From assembly GCA_903837285.1 (NCBI GenBank), contig CAILUD010000117.1, positions 41,941-105,940 on the forward strand: a DNA stretch of 64,000 nucleotides, read 5' to 3'. Within the stretch, counting starts at the first letter, position 1. Each line of letters opens with the position of its first letter. The position numbers and the translations under genes are program-made. This DNA comes from an uncultured Bacteroidota bacterium (GTDB lineage Bacteria > Bacteroidota > Bacteroidia > Bacteroidales > GWA2-32-17). Shown here one piece after another: positions 45,058 through 55,134 of the stretch. The notes under the pieces are model-generated. The model made no database searches. It saw nothing but the letters and a program-made list of their open reading frames with translations, and was not told the DNA's origin.

Positions 45058-45936
45058 ATGAAGCCAAAGCGCGACAAATCAATTATTCGTAGGCTAGTAA
45101 GTTCATACATTACAACTGTAATTAGTATTTCTTTAGTGCTATTTATGCTTGGTCTTATTGGTATTTTAGCCTTAAGTTCAAAACGGCTAAGTGACTATGT
45201 TAAAGAGAATATCAGTTTTTCGGTTTTTTTAAAAGATGATGTAAAAGATGCCGATATTTTAAGACTGCAAAAAAATCTTGACGCTGCTCCTTATGTTAAA
45301 TCAACTTTGTTTATTACTAAGGATATGGCTGCCGATCAGCTTAAAAAAGATTTGGGCGAAGAATTTGTGGAATATCTTGAGTATAACCCACTTCCTCAGG
45401 CAATTGAAGTTAAGTATTATGCCGAATATGCAAATCCTGATAGTATTGTAATTATAGAAAGAGAATTAAAACAATTTCCGCAGGTAAGCGAGGTATATTA
45501 TCAAAAAAACTTAGTTTCTTTAATAAACGATAACGTAAATAAAATAAGCTTAATAGTGCTTGTTTTCAGTATTTTATTACTTATAGTTGCAATTGCATTA
45601 ATAAATAATACAATGCGTCTTTCTGTTTATTCAAAAAGATTTAATATTAAAACAATGCAATTAGTTGGTGCAACAAAAAGTTTTATCAGATGGCCATTTA
45701 TTAAAGCAAGTGTCTTCCAGGGAATTTTTGCTGCAGTTATTGCAATAGCTCTATTATCCGCAGTAATTTCTGTTGCTGAAAGAGAACTTGATAATATTAT
45801 TAGTTTAAATGACTTTAGTTTAATTGGAGTTTTGTTTGGAATAGTAATTTTATTAGGAGTTTTAATAACAGCACTTTCATCATATTTTGCTGTAAGCAGA
45901 TATTTAAGATTAAAATCATCAGAGTTATATTTTTAA
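45058..45936 (+). CDS. ftsX: Cell division permease-like protein FtsX
   Basis: Membrane component of the FtsEX ABC-type complex, which couples ATP hydrolysis at the division site to activation of periplasmic peptidoglycan hydrolases through EnvC-like proteins. The 292-residue protein has an N-terminal helix (about 20-42), a periplasmic domain (45-160, with ISFSVFLKDDV), and three C-terminal helices (about 165-185, 218-240, 258-280). ftsE is not adjacent. The EnvC-like gene at 10337-11728 is a possible partner in the same window. Confidence 0.92.
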   Translation: MKPKRDKSIIRRLVSSYITTVISISLVLFMLGLIGILALSSKRLSDYVKENISFSVFLKDDVKDADILRLQKNLDAAPYVKSTLFITKDMAADQLKKDLGEEFVEYLEYNPLPQAIEVKYYAEYANPDSIVIIERELKQFPQVSEVYYQKNLVSLINDNVNKISLIVLVFSILLLIVAIALINNTMRLSVYSKRFNIKTMQLVGATKSFIRWPFIKASVFQGIFAAVIAIALLSAVISVAERELDNIISLNDFSLIGVLFGIVILLGVLITALSSYFAVSRYLRLKSSELYF

Positions 45937-45948
45937 AAAAATAACATT

Positions 45949-46188
45949 ATGTCAAAAGAAGAAAACAATAGCGGTGCAGTTTTAGGTAAAATGAATTATA
46001 TTTTATTGGCCGCAGGATTTATAATAGTTGTAATAGGATATTTACTAATGGCAGGTGGCAAAGCATCAGATCCAAGTGTTTTTTCGGAAGAATTATTTTC
46101 GACCACAAGAATAACTGTAGCACCTATTTTAATTTTATTGGGATTAACCGTTAGCGCAGTTGCGCTTGTTTTAAAACCAAAAGAATAA
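45949..46188 (+). CDS. DUF3098 small membrane protein
   Basis: Protein of 79 residues with two membrane helices (about 15-35 and 56-75) and the family core GFIIVVIGYLLMAGG followed by SDPSVFSEELFSTTRI. It is regularly found between ftsX and uppP in Bacteroidota. Function is unknown. It lies 12 bp after ftsX and 6 bp before uppP. Confidence 0.85.
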   Translation: MSKEENNSGAVLGKMNYILLAAGFIIVVIGYLLMAGGKASDPSVFSEELFSTTRITVAPILILLGLTVSAVALVLKPKE

Positions 46189-46194
46189 AGGTTA

Positions 46195-46998
46195 ATGACC
46201 TGGATTGAAGCAGTTGTCCTTGCAATTATTCAAGGCATTACTGAATTTTTACCTATTTCATCTACTGGGCATATGATTATTGCTCAGAAATTAATGGGCT
46301 TAGAAGCTACTGAATTTACAAAAGCGTTTATAGTAAATATACAGTTTGGCTCTATTTTATCTGTTTTGGTTTTATATTGGAAAAGATTTTTTCAGTCAAT
46401 AAATTTATATTACAAACTTTTTATAGCTTTTCTTCCTGCTGCAATAATAGGTTTTGTGTTTGGTGATTATCTTGATTTACTTCTCGAAAATGTGCTCGTT
46501 GTTGGAATTGCATTATTTGTCGGCGGATTTGTTTTTCTATTTGTTGACAAATGGTTTGAAAACAATAACAAAGATCAGAATGTTACTTTCTTAAAAGCGT
46601 TTAAGATAGGGGTTTTTCAATGTATAGCGATGATTCCGGGTGTTTCAAGATCTGCTGCTACCATAATTGGTGGTATGTCGCAGGGTTTAACCCGTAAAAA
46701 CGCTGCCGAATTTTCTTTTTTTCTAGCTGTTCCAACAATGCTTGCTGCTACAGGATATAAACTGCTGTCAAATTACAAAACTTTGTTTTTTAATTTAGAC
46801 AATACAATTAATATTCAAAACATAAAACTTTTAGCCATTGGAAATATTGTTGCATTTATTGTTGCAATGATTGCAATAAAAACGTTTATTTCTATTTTAA
46901 CAAAGTATGGCTTTAAAGGTTTTGGTTATTACAGAATTGTACTTGGTGCAATAATTATAATTCTTTTTGCACTCGGCTTTAATCTTAGCATAATTTAA
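46195..46998 (+). CDS. uppP: Undecaprenyl-diphosphatase UppP (BacA)
   Basis: Integral membrane phosphatase that recycles undecaprenyl pyrophosphate to the monophosphate carrier used in peptidoglycan and polysaccharide export. The catalytic motifs are [14 protein letters not shown] (13-26) and [10 protein letters not shown] (148-157, with Arg152). The 267 residues and about eight helices are normal for the family. Its stop codon shares one base with the truB start. Confidence 0.96.
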   Translation: MTWIEAVVLAIIQGITEFLPISSTGHMIIAQKLMGLEATEFTKAFIVNIQFGSILSVLVLYWKRFFQSINLYYKLFIAFLPAAIIGFVFGDYLDLLLENVLVVGIALFVGGFVFLFVDKWFENNNKDQNVTFLKAFKIGVFQCIAMIPGVSRSAATIIGGMSQGLTRKNAAEFSFFLAVPTMLAATGYKLLSNYKTLFFNLDNTINIQNIKLLAIGNIVAFIVAMIAIKTFISILTKYGFKGFGYYRIVLGAIIIILFALGFNLSII

Positions 46999-47696
46999 TG
47001 AAACCTGTTTCAGGAGAGAGCGGAATACTCTTAATCGATAAGCCTTATCGCTGGACATCTTTTGATGTTGTTAATAAAGTGCGCTCTGTTATTAAAAACC
47101 AGACAGGTGTTCGTTTTAAAGTAGGCCACGCAGGAACCCTTGATCCTTTGGCTACAGGGTTATTAATAATTTGTTATGGAAAAGAAACTAAATCAATTTC
47201 CCGATTTATGGAATTTGATAAAGAATATATAGCAACGGTTAAACTAGGAGCCACTACCCCAAGTTTCGATTTAGAAAAACCAATCGATCAAATATTCCCT
47301 TTTGAACATATTACACAAGATATGGTAAAGGAAGTTCTGGTAAAATATACAGGAGAGCAGAATCAGGTTCCACCAATTTTTTCTGCTAAATGGATAGATG
47401 GCAAACGAGCATACAAATATGCAAGAGAAGGAGAAGAAATAGAAATAAAACCAGTTTCTGTAAATATTTATAAATTAGAACTAATATCTTTTGATTTGCC
47501 CGAAATTACAATTAAAATAAATTGTAGCAGGGGAACTTATATTAGAGCAATTGCCCGAGATATTGGACTCGATTTACAAAGCGGGGCACATTTAACTTCT
47601 TTAAGAAGAACAAGAATTGGAGAATATAATGTAGAACAGGCAATCGTTCCAGATGAATTTGTAAGATTAATGAATGAACCTGAATCTTTTTCGTGA
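46998..47696 (+). CDS. truB: tRNA pseudouridine(55) synthase TruB
   Basis: Makes pseudouridine at position 55 of the tRNA T-loop. The signature GHAGTLDPLATG (43-54) holds the catalytic Asp49, and RGTYIRAIARDIG (about 177-189) is the second family motif. The 232 residues make a short TruB whose C-terminal PUA part is reduced, common in Bacteroidota. It starts inside the uppP stop codon. Confidence 0.95.
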   Translation: MKPVSGESGILLIDKPYRWTSFDVVNKVRSVIKNQTGVRFKVGHAGTLDPLATGLLIICYGKETKSISRFMEFDKEYIATVKLGATTPSFDLEKPIDQIFPFEHITQDMVKEVLVKYTGEQNQVPPIFSAKWIDGKRAYKYAREGEEIEIKPVSVNIYKLELISFDLPEITIKINCSRGTYIRAIARDIGLDLQSGAHLTSLRRTRIGEYNVEQAIVPDEFVRLMNEPESFS

Positions 47697-47704
47697 TAAT
47701 GCAC

Positions 47705-47712
47705 TAATTTTG
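47705..47712 (+). promoter_or_regulatory. Candidate -7 box upstream of queA
   Basis: TAATTTTG fits TAnnTTTG; it lies just after the truB stop and about 103 bp before the queA start. This would give queA its own transcript with a leader of about 95 bases. No good -33 element was found. Confidence 0.4.
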
Positions 47713-47815
47713 CAACCCTTAAAATAAATTTTAGGTTAAATAAAACAAATAGCGAAACCATACGTATAAAGGCCGTATTATAAATACAGAATTCTTACTA
47801 AAAATCATATAAAAA

Positions 47816-48865
47816 ATGAAACTTTCACAGTTTAAATACAAATTACCTGACGAATTAATTGCTTTACATCCATCTGATAGCAGAGACGAATCTCGTTTAA
47901 TGGTTGTAAACAGAGCTAAGAACAAAATTGAACATAAAGTTTTTAATGACGTTATTAATTATTTTAGCGAACATGATGTTCTAATAATGAATAATACTAA
48001 GGTTTTTCCTGCTCGTTTATATGGTAATAAGGAAAAAACTGGTGCCAAAATAGAAGTGTTTTTACTTCGTGAACTTAATCGCGAACAGCGTTTGTGGGAC
48101 GTAATGGTTGATCCAGCCAGAAAAATACGAATTGGCAATAAATTATATTTTGGGGATAACGATCAGTTAGTAGCCGAAGTAATAGATAATACTACATCTC
48201 GCGGACGTACTTTAAGGTTTTTGTTTGATGGAGAATATGAAGCATTTAAAAAAGCACTTTATGATTTAGGCGAAACTCCATTGCCTAAATTCATTAAACG
48301 TGAAGTTGAACCTGATGATGCTCATAGATACCAAACTGTTTATGCTCAACATGAAGGAGCTGTTGCTGCACCAACTGCCGGATTGCACTTCAGTAAAAAC
48401 TTAATGAAACGTCTTGAAATAAAAGGAGTTGATTTTGCTTTTCTAACACTTCATGTTGGGCTAGGTAACTTTAGACAAGTAGATGTTGAGGATTTAACAA
48501 AGCATAAGATGGATTCAGAAGAAATTCATATTACTCAGGAAGTTGCCGATATGGTTAATAAAGCGAAAATAGCTAAAAGTAATGTCTGTGCTGTTGGAAC
48601 AACTGTTATGCGTACATTAGAAAGTTCGGTTTCTTCCGATTCATTTTTAAAACCTATTGATGGCTGGACAAATAAATTTCTTTTTCCTCCATACGAATTT
48701 AATGTTGCTAATATGATGATTAGTAACTTGCATTTACCGCAGTCAACAACAATGATGACAGTTTCGGCTTTTTCGGGTTTTGATTTACTTATGGAAGCAT
48801 ATAGAGTGGCCGTTAAAGAAAAATATAGATTTGGCACCTATGGTGATGCCATGATAATTATATAA
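47816..48865 (+). CDS. queA: S-adenosylmethionine:tRNA ribosyltransferase-isomerase QueA
   Basis: Adds the ribosyl part of SAM to 7-aminomethyl-7-deazaguanine in tRNA, the step before queuosine. The 349 residues contain [18 protein letters not shown] at the start, [13 protein letters not shown] (about 58-70), [13 protein letters not shown] (about 179-191) and [15 protein letters not shown] near the end. Length is normal. It closes the ftsX-uppP-truB-queA cluster. Confidence 0.95.
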   Translation: MKLSQFKYKLPDELIALHPSDSRDESRLMVVNRAKNKIEHKVFNDVINYFSEHDVLIMNNTKVFPARLYGNKEKTGAKIEVFLLRELNREQRLWDVMVDPARKIRIGNKLYFGDNDQLVAEVIDNTTSRGRTLRFLFDGEYEAFKKALYDLGETPLPKFIKREVEPDDAHRYQTVYAQHEGAVAAPTAGLHFSKNLMKRLEIKGVDFAFLTLHVGLGNFRQVDVEDLTKHKMDSEEIHITQEVADMVNKAKIAKSNVCAVGTTVMRTLESSVSSDSFLKPIDGWTNKFLFPPYEFNVANMMISNLHLPQSTTMMTVSAFSGFDLLMEAYRVAVKEKYRFGTYGDAMIII

Positions 48866-48876
48866 TACTAATCTTG

Positions 48877-48980
48877 ATTATAAAATAGCCCAACCAATTG
48901 TCCCTCTTTTTTGAAGAGGGTTGGGGAGATGAATAAACAACCTGGGCTATTTTAAAATCCGCTGCAGCGGATAAATGGTA
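48877..48980. repeat. Dispersed 104-bp repeat, copy 1 (after queA)
   Basis: Outer arms aaaatagccca (48882-48892) and tgggctatttt (48943-48953) are inverted, enclosing a ccctc-ttttttga-agagggt hairpin. An ATCCGCTGCAGCGGAT palindrome (48957-48972) and ataaatggta follow. A near-identical copy in the same orientation lies at 51299-51401. Confidence 0.85.
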
Positions 48981-48981
48981 C

Positions 48982-49021
48982 AAAAACAAAAAACCCCGAC
49001 TTCTCGGGGTTTTTTGTTTTT
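48982..49021. terminator. Bidirectional terminator between queA and fusA
   Basis: An inverted repeat with core aaccccgac-ttct-cggggtt, flanked by A-rich and T-rich arms, forms a long stem with a T run on both strands. It lies between the converging queA and fusA genes. Confidence 0.88.
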
Positions 49022-49036
49022 ATGAATTGTGTCAGA

Positions 49037-51109
49037 TTATTCTTGTTCTTTTTTCTCTGCAAGTTTCTTTAATGCCTGTTCTTGAATTGTAGCATTTACA
49101 GGAGAATATCTTAAGAATTCCATTGAGTAATTAGCTCTTCCACTCGAGATATTTCTTAATTGTGATGCATATCCAAACATTTCCATTAATGGTACTAGTC
49201 CGTTTAGTTTTTGTGAACCTTTGCGGTATCTGCGCATCGATTCAATAACTCCTCTGCGACGGTTTAAGTTACCTACTACGTCACCAATATATTCGTCTGG
49301 AGTGTTTACTTCTATTTTCATCATTGGTTCTAATAAAACAGGGGCAGCTCTCATAAATCCTTTTTTAAAGCAGATTGAAGCACAAGTTCTAAAAGCCATA
49401 TCTGATGAATCTACTGGATGGAAAGAACCATCTAACAAGGTTATTTTTACATCAACAATAGGGAAACCGGCTAACACACCTTCTAAAATTGTTTTCTGAA
49501 TACCTTTATTAACCGAAACCACATATTCTGCTGGAATTGAACCGCCCTTTATTTTGTCAACAAATTCATATCCTTTACCAGGATTTGGCTCCATGCGAAT
49601 TTTAACATTTGCAAACTGACCTTTTCCGCCTGTTTGTTTTGATAATTTATAGTCGCAATCAAGCTCCGCTGTAATAGCTTCGCGAAAAGCAACAGAAGGT
49701 TCGGCAACAACAACATCTACTTTAAATTCATGTTTTAATCTATCAACAATAATTTCTAAATGTAGCTCGCCCATTCCAGCAACTATTGTTTCTGCTGTTT
49801 CTTCGTCAAAACGAACGGTAAAAGATGGATCTTCATTTGAAAGTTTGCGTAAAGCTTCGCCAAGTTTTTCTTGCTCTTTACGAACTGCAGGAGTAATTTT
49901 AAGTTCAATTACCGGTGGCGTAATATGAATGTTTTCAAGTAATAATGGATGATCTACATCACACAAAGTATCACCAGTTTTAGTTAGTTTCATTCCAATT
50001 AATGCAACAATGTCGCCTGGTCCTGCCTCGCTTATATCTTCTCTATCTTTTGCGGAAATTCTAAGTATACGCCCAATTCTTTCGGCTTTTCCTTTTGTAG
50101 AATTTAATACCGGCATACCACTTTTTAGTAATCCCGAATAAATTCTGATAAAAGTTTGCTGCCCAACAAATGGGTCGTTAATAATTTTAAAAGCTAAAGC
50201 TGCAAAAGGTTCTTTTGCTGAGGGACATCTTTTATGGGTTTTTTCTGTTTCGATAAGGTCAGTTCCAACAACTGCTCCAACATCAATAGGAGATGGAAGA
50301 TAATCAACAACTGCATCAAGTAAAAGTTGAACACCTTTGTTTTTATATGCTGCACCACAAAATACTGGTGTAATTAATAGTTTTAAAGATGCGTCTCTGC
50401 AAGCGATTTTTAGTAAATCGCATGGAATTTCTTTTTCTTCTAAAAAGAGATTCATTATTTCATCATTAAAATCGGCAATTTTTTCAATTAATGTTATTCT
50501 TGCTGCTTTTGCTGTTTCAATCATGTCGGCTGGAATCGAAATTTCTTCTCTTCCTTTTTCGGTAAAATTATATGCTTTGTATTCAATAAGATCGATAAGG
50601 CCGGTAAAGCTTTCTTCTGCGCCAATTGGAAGTTGAAAAGGAACTGCGTTAGCATCAAGATAATTATTCATCATTGTTACTACTTCATAAAAATCGGCTC
50701 CACTTCTGTCCATTTTATTTACAAATGCAATTCTTGGAACTTTATATCTGTCGGCCTGATTCCATACTGTTTCTGTTTGAGGCTCAACACCACCAATTGC
50801 ACAAAAAACTGCAATCATACCATCAATAACTCTCAATGAGCGTTCTACTTCAATGGTAAAATCGATATGCCCTGGAGTATCTATTATGTTAATATTATGA
50901 TTGTTCCACTGACAAGAAATAGCTGCAGAGGCAATTGTAATTCCTCTTTCCTGCTCTTGTTTCATAAAGTCCATAGTTGCTTGTCCGTCATGAACTTCAC
51001 CTGTTTTACGAGTAACTCCGGTATAAAAAAGTATACGTTCGGTTAATGTTGTTTTACCTGCATCAATATGAGCAGCAATTCCAATGTTTCTTAATTTTCT
51101 TAATGGCAT
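49037..51109 (-). CDS. fusA: Elongation factor G, stand-alone copy
   Basis: Translational GTPase that moves tRNA and mRNA during elongation or helps ribosome recycling. The 690-residue protein has [16 protein letters not shown] (P-loop, 12-27), the switch I/II signatures [11 protein letters not shown] and DTPGHIDF, and NKMD for guanine recognition; domains II-V are complete. KTTLTERIL and the [17 protein letters not shown] segment resemble the second (spdEFG-like) class more than the usual EF-G, so this may be a secondary copy. It is not beside rpsL or rpsG, and copies of a 104-bp repeat flank it. Confidence 0.9.
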   Translation of the reverse strand: MPLRKLRNIGIAAHIDAGKTTLTERILFYTGVTRKTGEVHDGQATMDFMKQEQERGITIASAAISCQWNNHNINIIDTPGHIDFTIEVERSLRVIDGMIAVFCAIGGVEPQTETVWNQADRYKVPRIAFVNKMDRSGADFYEVVTMMNNYLDANAVPFQLPIGAEESFTGLIDLIEYKAYNFTEKGREEISIPADMIETAKAARITLIEKIADFNDEIMNLFLEEKEIPCDLLKIACRDASLKLLITPVFCGAAYKNKGVQLLLDAVVDYLPSPIDVGAVVGTDLIETEKTHKRCPSAKEPFAALAFKIINDPFVGQQTFIRIYSGLLKSGMPVLNSTKGKAERIGRILRISAKDREDISEAGPGDIVALIGMKLTKTGDTLCDVDHPLLLENIHITPPVIELKITPAVRKEQEKLGEALRKLSNEDPSFTVRFDEETAETIVAGMGELHLEIIVDRLKHEFKVDVVVAEPSVAFREAITAELDCDYKLSKQTGGKGQFANVKIRMEPNPGKGYEFVDKIKGGSIPAEYVVSVNKGIQKTILEGVLAGFPIVDVKITLLDGSFHPVDSSDMAFRTCASICFKKGFMRAAPVLLEPMMKIEVNTPDEYIGDVVGNLNRRRGVIESMRRYRKGSQKLNGLVPLMEMFGYASQLRNISSGRANYSMEFLRYSPVNATIQEQALKKLAEKKEQE

Positions 51110-51173
51110 AAAAATGTTTGTGTCTTAATTTTGAGTATTTTAAGTGTTGTTTACTTGATTTTTTTTCAGAGTG

Positions 51174-51205
51174 CAAAGGTCTGATTCTTATTTGATAAAA
51201 CAACA
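51174..51205 (-). promoter_or_regulatory. Candidate promoter of fusA
   Basis: On the minus strand, GACCTTTG (51174-51181) is one base from TAnnTTTG, with TTG about 19 bp upstream. It gives a leader of about 60 bases to the ATG at 51109. Confidence 0.45.
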
Positions 51206-51298
51206 ACCTTAAATAAAAATATTTTAATATTTGATGAATGATAGTAAATATAAGATAGATACAGTTTTAAATATTGTGAATATTTTATGCCAACTATA

Positions 51299-51401
51299 AT
51301 TATAAAATAGCCCAACCTATTGTCCCTCTTTTTTGAAGAGGGTAGGGAGATGAATAAAAAAAATGGGCTATTTTATAATCCGCCGCAGCGGATAAATGGT
51401 A
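51299..51401. repeat. Dispersed 104-bp repeat, copy 2 (upstream of fusA)
   Basis: Same structure as the copy at 48877-48980, in the same orientation: aaaatagccca and tgggctatttt arms, a ccctc/gaggg hairpin, then the palindrome ATCCGCCGCAGCGGAT (51378-51393) and ataaatggta. It takes up a third of the 334-bp gap between fusA and the GT2 gene; the rest is AT-rich. Confidence 0.85.
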
Positions 51402-51444
51402 TTATGCTTTAAAGTTTAATTAAAAATTCCTTTATCTTTACAGT

Positions 51445-52395
51445 ATGAATACTTCTATTTCAGGCAAAATAATATCTGTTGTTCTCCCGGTTTATAACGA
51501 GACAATGAATATTATTCCTATGTACGAAATGTTGTTAAATGTTATTTCAAAAGTAAATGCAATTGCCGAATTAATATTTGTTAATGATGGTAGTAGTGAC
51601 AACTCTCTTGAAATACTTAGAGGTTTAGCCGAAAAAGATAAAAATGTAAAGGTACTTTCTTTTACACGTAATTTTGGACATCAGGCAGCCATTACTGCAG
51701 GGCTTGATATTGCTCAAGGGGATTGTGTTGTAACAATGGACTGTGATTTTCAGGATCCACCGGAAGTTATTTTATTAATGCTGGAAAAATGGAGTGATGG
51801 GAAGAAAATCATTTACGGAAGACGGTCGTTAAGAAATGATGGTTTTTTTAAAAGAATGACGGCTAAGTTGTACTATAAAATTCTTTATAAGGCCAGCGAT
51901 ATTAAAATAATGGGGAATATTGGCGATTATAGATTAATTGATAAATCTGTAGTTATTGAACTTCGCCAGATGAAAGAAAAAAACAGATATTTAAGAGGCA
52001 TGGTTCCATGGCTTGGGTTTAGTTATGATATAGTTGATTATAACCGACCAAACCGAAAATACGGAAAAACTGGATTTAGTGTTATTAAAATGTCACGATT
52101 GGCAATGGCCGGAATATTAAATTTTTCGTTATTGCCTCTGAGATTAGGTTTAATAATGGGAATATTTATAATTGCTACAGGAATGTTGTTTTTATGTTAT
52201 CTGGCTATTAGATTCTTTTTTGACGATCAGTTTTATAAACTTCTCGAATGGCTCGCTGTTGTAAACTATATACTTATTGGCTTTTTATTTATTCTTATTT
52301 GGGTTGTTGCCGAATATATAGGTAGAATTTATGATGAGGTTAAAGGCCGTCCTCTTTATGTTATAGAAAGTAAGATTAACATTAATCAGGCATGA
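51445..52395 (+). CDS. Family 2 glycosyltransferase (bactoprenol/dolichol-phosphate sugar transferase-like)
   Basis: Membrane-bound GT-A enzyme of 316 residues. VVLPVYNETMN (12-22), FVNDGSSDNS (about 45-54) and the metal-binding DCDFQDPPE (about 98-106) mark the catalytic domain. Two C-terminal membrane helices (about 233-255 and 270-295) match GtrB/DPM1-like enzymes that load a sugar on a polyprenyl phosphate carrier. It overlaps the next glycosyltransferase by ATGA, so the pair are co-translated. Confidence 0.88.
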   Translation: MNTSISGKIISVVLPVYNETMNIIPMYEMLLNVISKVNAIAELIFVNDGSSDNSLEILRGLAEKDKNVKVLSFTRNFGHQAAITAGLDIAQGDCVVTMDCDFQDPPEVILLMLEKWSDGKKIIYGRRSLRNDGFFKRMTAKLYYKILYKASDIKIMGNIGDYRLIDKSVVIELRQMKEKNRYLRGMVPWLGFSYDIVDYNRPNRKYGKTGFSVIKMSRLAMAGILNFSLLPLRLGLIMGIFIIATGMLFLCYLAIRFFFDDQFYKLLEWLAVVNYILIGFLFILIWVVAEYIGRIYDEVKGRPLYVIESKININQA

Positions 52396-53540
52396 ATATC
52401 CTTGTGCTTAATTATGAATATCCTCCTTTAGGTGGAGGGGCAGGTAATATCACTAAACAACTAGCAGAAAATTTTGCCAAACAAAAAAATAAGGTCGTTG
52501 TTATAACAACGTGGTATAATGATTTGCCCGAAAACGATAAAGAAACAAATAATTTAGAAGTTATAAGATTAAAATCAAAACGGAAATTTTTACATAGTTC
52601 TAATCCAATAGAAATGTTTTCGTGGATGAAAGAAGCGAATAGATTCTTAAATGAATATTTAAAAGATAATAAATTTGATGTCTGTCTTGCTAATTTTTCT
52701 ATTCCTGGTGGTTTTGTTGCTAAAAGAATTAAAAAGACATTTAATATTCCATACTTTGTTTTATCACATGGTCACGATATTCCATGGTATTATAAAAAAC
52801 AAATGTTTATTTATCATTTAGCTTTGTACTTTATTATTAAGTCTGTTTGTAAAAAATCTACTTTAAATTTTGTTCAAACAGAATTTATGAAGACTAATAT
52901 TGATAAATTTATAGGCAAACGGTTAAAAAATAAAAACGTAATAATTCCTAATGGGGTTAGCTATAGCGACGAGAAGATATATGATAGAAGAGAAGAACCT
53001 TTTACTATTATTTTTGTTGGAAGATTTGTAGAACAAAAAGATCCTTTTACAATATTAAAAGCTTTAAAAAGATTAAAAAGAATGGATATTGGTTTTCGCC
53101 TTTTTCTTGTAGGTGATGGACCGTTAAGAAATAAAATGGAAAAATTTGTAAAAGCAAATAATCTCGAAAACGCTGTTTTTACAGGTTGGATACCTCAACC
53201 TGAAGTTCAGAAATATTATCAGAAGTCTCATATAATTATTACTCCATCTCATGCCGAAGGAATGTCGATTGCAAATTTAGAAGCACTTGCAGCTGGTGTT
53301 TTTTTAATTGCTACTCCTGTTAGTGGTAATAAAGAAATGTTATCGTGTTGCAAAAATGGAGTACTAATAGATTCTGGCAATTATAACGAAATTGCTAATC
53401 AGATTCAAAAATTTTACTTTCAGCAATACCTGCCAAAAAACCTATTAGCGCAAAACTCGGCACTTGAATTCATCGAAAAATATAATTGGCAAAACATTAG
53501 CGAACAGTACGTTAACGCATTTAGAAGTTGTCTAAATTAA
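52392..53540 (+). CDS. Family 4 glycosyltransferase
   Basis: GT-B enzyme of 382 residues with the N-terminal loop YEYPPLGGGAGN (9-20) and the C-terminal nucleotide-sugar site: IIFVGRFVEQKDP (about 208-220), FTGWIPQPEV and AEGMSIANLEALAAG (about 290-304), which holds the E-x7-E motif. Its substrate is unknown. The 4-bp overlap with the GT2 gene suggests both act on one glycan. Confidence 0.9.
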   Translation: MNILVLNYEYPPLGGGAGNITKQLAENFAKQKNKVVVITTWYNDLPENDKETNNLEVIRLKSKRKFLHSSNPIEMFSWMKEANRFLNEYLKDNKFDVCLANFSIPGGFVAKRIKKTFNIPYFVLSHGHDIPWYYKKQMFIYHLALYFIIKSVCKKSTLNFVQTEFMKTNIDKFIGKRLKNKNVIIPNGVSYSDEKIYDRREEPFTIIFVGRFVEQKDPFTILKALKRLKRMDIGFRLFLVGDGPLRNKMEKFVKANNLENAVFTGWIPQPEVQKYYQKSHIIITPSHAEGMSIANLEALAAGVFLIATPVSGNKEMLSCCKNGVLIDSGNYNEIANQIQKFYFQQYLPKNLLAQNSALEFIEKYNWQNISEQYVNAFRSCLN

Positions 53541-53634
53541 CTCATAAAAGGTAATTGCCTGTTATTGAGAGGTATGAAAATAATATTTTTAAAAAGGCGC
53601 AATTAAACATGTTTTATAACATAATATGTTGTTT

Positions 53635-53663
53635 TTTGGTATTAAATGTGATTTGTAACTTTG
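53635..53663 (+). promoter_or_regulatory. Promoter of the tetraheme cytochrome gene
   Basis: TTTG (53635-53638) and TAACTTTG (53656-53663) are separated by 17 bp, close to the Bacteroidota -33/-7 pattern. It gives a leader of about 50 bases to ATG 53718. Confidence 0.6.
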
Positions 53664-53717
53664 ACAAAAAATAAAGTCAACATTAAAATCTTTAATTTTT
53701 AACTAAAAACACACACA

Positions 53718-54173
53718 ATGAGAAAGAGTTTAGTTTTATTATCATGCATGTTCTTTTTATTAAGTACTGCATTGTTTGCTCAGAACACCAATATTGGTTC
53801 TGCAAAATGTAAAATGTGTCATACTGGTCCTGCAAAAGGAGATCAATTTAAAAAATGGTCAGAATCTAAACATTCTAAAGCAAATACCGCTGTAGGTGTT
53901 GCTGGTAAAGCAGAATGTGAAAAATGTCATGCTCCTGTTGCTGAATTTAAAGCAGAAGGTGTTACTTGCGAAGCTTGTCATGGTGCTGGAAGTGCTTACA
54001 AAAGCCCAACCATTATGAAAGATCAGAAACAATCAGTTGCAAATGGTTTAATTCTTCAAACTGAAGCTTCTTGCAAAAAATGTCACGATGCATCAAAAGC
54101 ACCAAGCGGACACAAAGCTATAACTTTTGATTATGCTACTGCATCTGCAAAAGTTTCTCACAAAAAACCTTAA
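53718..54173 (+). CDS. Secreted tetraheme c-type cytochrome
   Basis: Electron-transfer protein of 151 residues with a signal peptide (1-21) and four CxxCH heme-attachment motifs: CKMCH (31-35), CEKCH (67-71), CEACH (84-88) and CKKCH (119-123). Further histidines (52, 132, 148) can serve as distal ligands. The spacing and size resemble cytochrome c554-like multihemes. It is a single-gene unit with its own promoter and terminator. The redox partner is unknown, and no oxidase or reductase genes are nearby. Confidence 0.9.
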   Translation: MRKSLVLLSCMFFLLSTALFAQNTNIGSAKCKMCHTGPAKGDQFKKWSESKHSKANTAVGVAGKAECEKCHAPVAEFKAEGVTCEACHGAGSAYKSPTIMKDQKQSVANGLILQTEASCKKCHDASKAPSGHKAITFDYATASAKVSHKKP

Positions 54174-54192
54174 GTTTTAAAATACTTTATAA

Positions 54193-54224
54193 AAAAGGAG
54201 TCGTAAACACGGCTCCTTTTTTTT
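54193..54224 (+). terminator. Rho-independent terminator of the cytochrome gene
   Basis: aaaaggag and ctcctttt arms around tcgtaaacacgg run into eight T residues, about 20 bp after the stop codon. Confidence 0.87.
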
Positions 54225-54470
54225 ATATGGCTGAAATTTTCCTTTGCGCCCTTTGCATCTTTGCGAGAGTAAACAGCAACGCCGATAACGAAAAAACAGC
54301 AACGCTGGTAACACGGATTTAGCTGGTAAACATTGAAAAAACTACCCATTACCGTCATTCCGGGCTTGACCCGGAATCTGCTTAAGGTTATGTGGTTTAT
54401 GTCACAAGTTACAAACTTGCGCCAAATGTGAATAAACACCATATATATTGTCATGTTGAGCGTGCGAAAC

Positions 54471-54569
54471 ATCTGTTTTGACAATATAAAGGAGGAAATT
54501 AGACATGTTTATTCGTTCTGTTTCGTGAGGACACAAACCATGGAGAGAGGGGATTTCGTCATGGCGGGC
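54471..54569. repeat. 99-bp perfect duplicate, copy A
   Basis: Identical to 55135-55233 over 99 bp. It begins atctgttttgacaatataaa and contains cgtgaggacacaaaccatgg. Perfect identity beside diverged neighbours suggests a recent duplication or gene conversion. Confidence 0.9.
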
Positions 54570-55134
54570 CTTGAACCGCCATCTGCTTAAGGTTATGTGG
54601 TTTATGTCACAAGTTACAAACTTGCGCCAAATGTGGATAAACACCATATATATTGTCATGCTGAGTTTCGAAGCATCTGTTTTGACAATATAAATGAAGA
54701 AATCAGACGCGGATTAAGATTTTCTAATTTATCCTTTGTGTTCCTCCGCCGCGGCGGAGTGCCTACCTTCGTGACCTTCGTGTTAAATTTTTTTCTTTGC
54801 GCTCTTTAAAAAATAGCAACGCTGATAACACGGATTTAGCTGATAAACACGGAAATACATTACCGTCATGGCGGGCTTGATCCGCCATCTGCCTAAGGTT
54901 GTGTAGTTTATGTCACAAGTTACAAACTTGCGCCAAATGTTTTAGCGGATAAACACGGATTAACGCCATATCTATATTGTCATGTTGAGCGTGCGAAACA
55001 TCTATTTTGACAATATAAAGGAATAAATCAGCCGCGGATTAACGGTGATAAAGAAATAGCAACGCCGATAACACGGATTTAGCTGATTAACACAGATAAA
55101 TACCATATATATATTCATGCTGAGCATACGAAAT

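Noticed and set aside
48877..51401. Composite transposon carrying fusA
   Set aside because: The flanking repeats are short and direct, with no transposase gene; kept only as a repeat observation.
54170..54809. Three open frames of 70-104 codons in the repeat array (two minus strand, one plus)
   Set aside because: They run through repeat copies, read the same repeat in different frames and have no recognisable domain.
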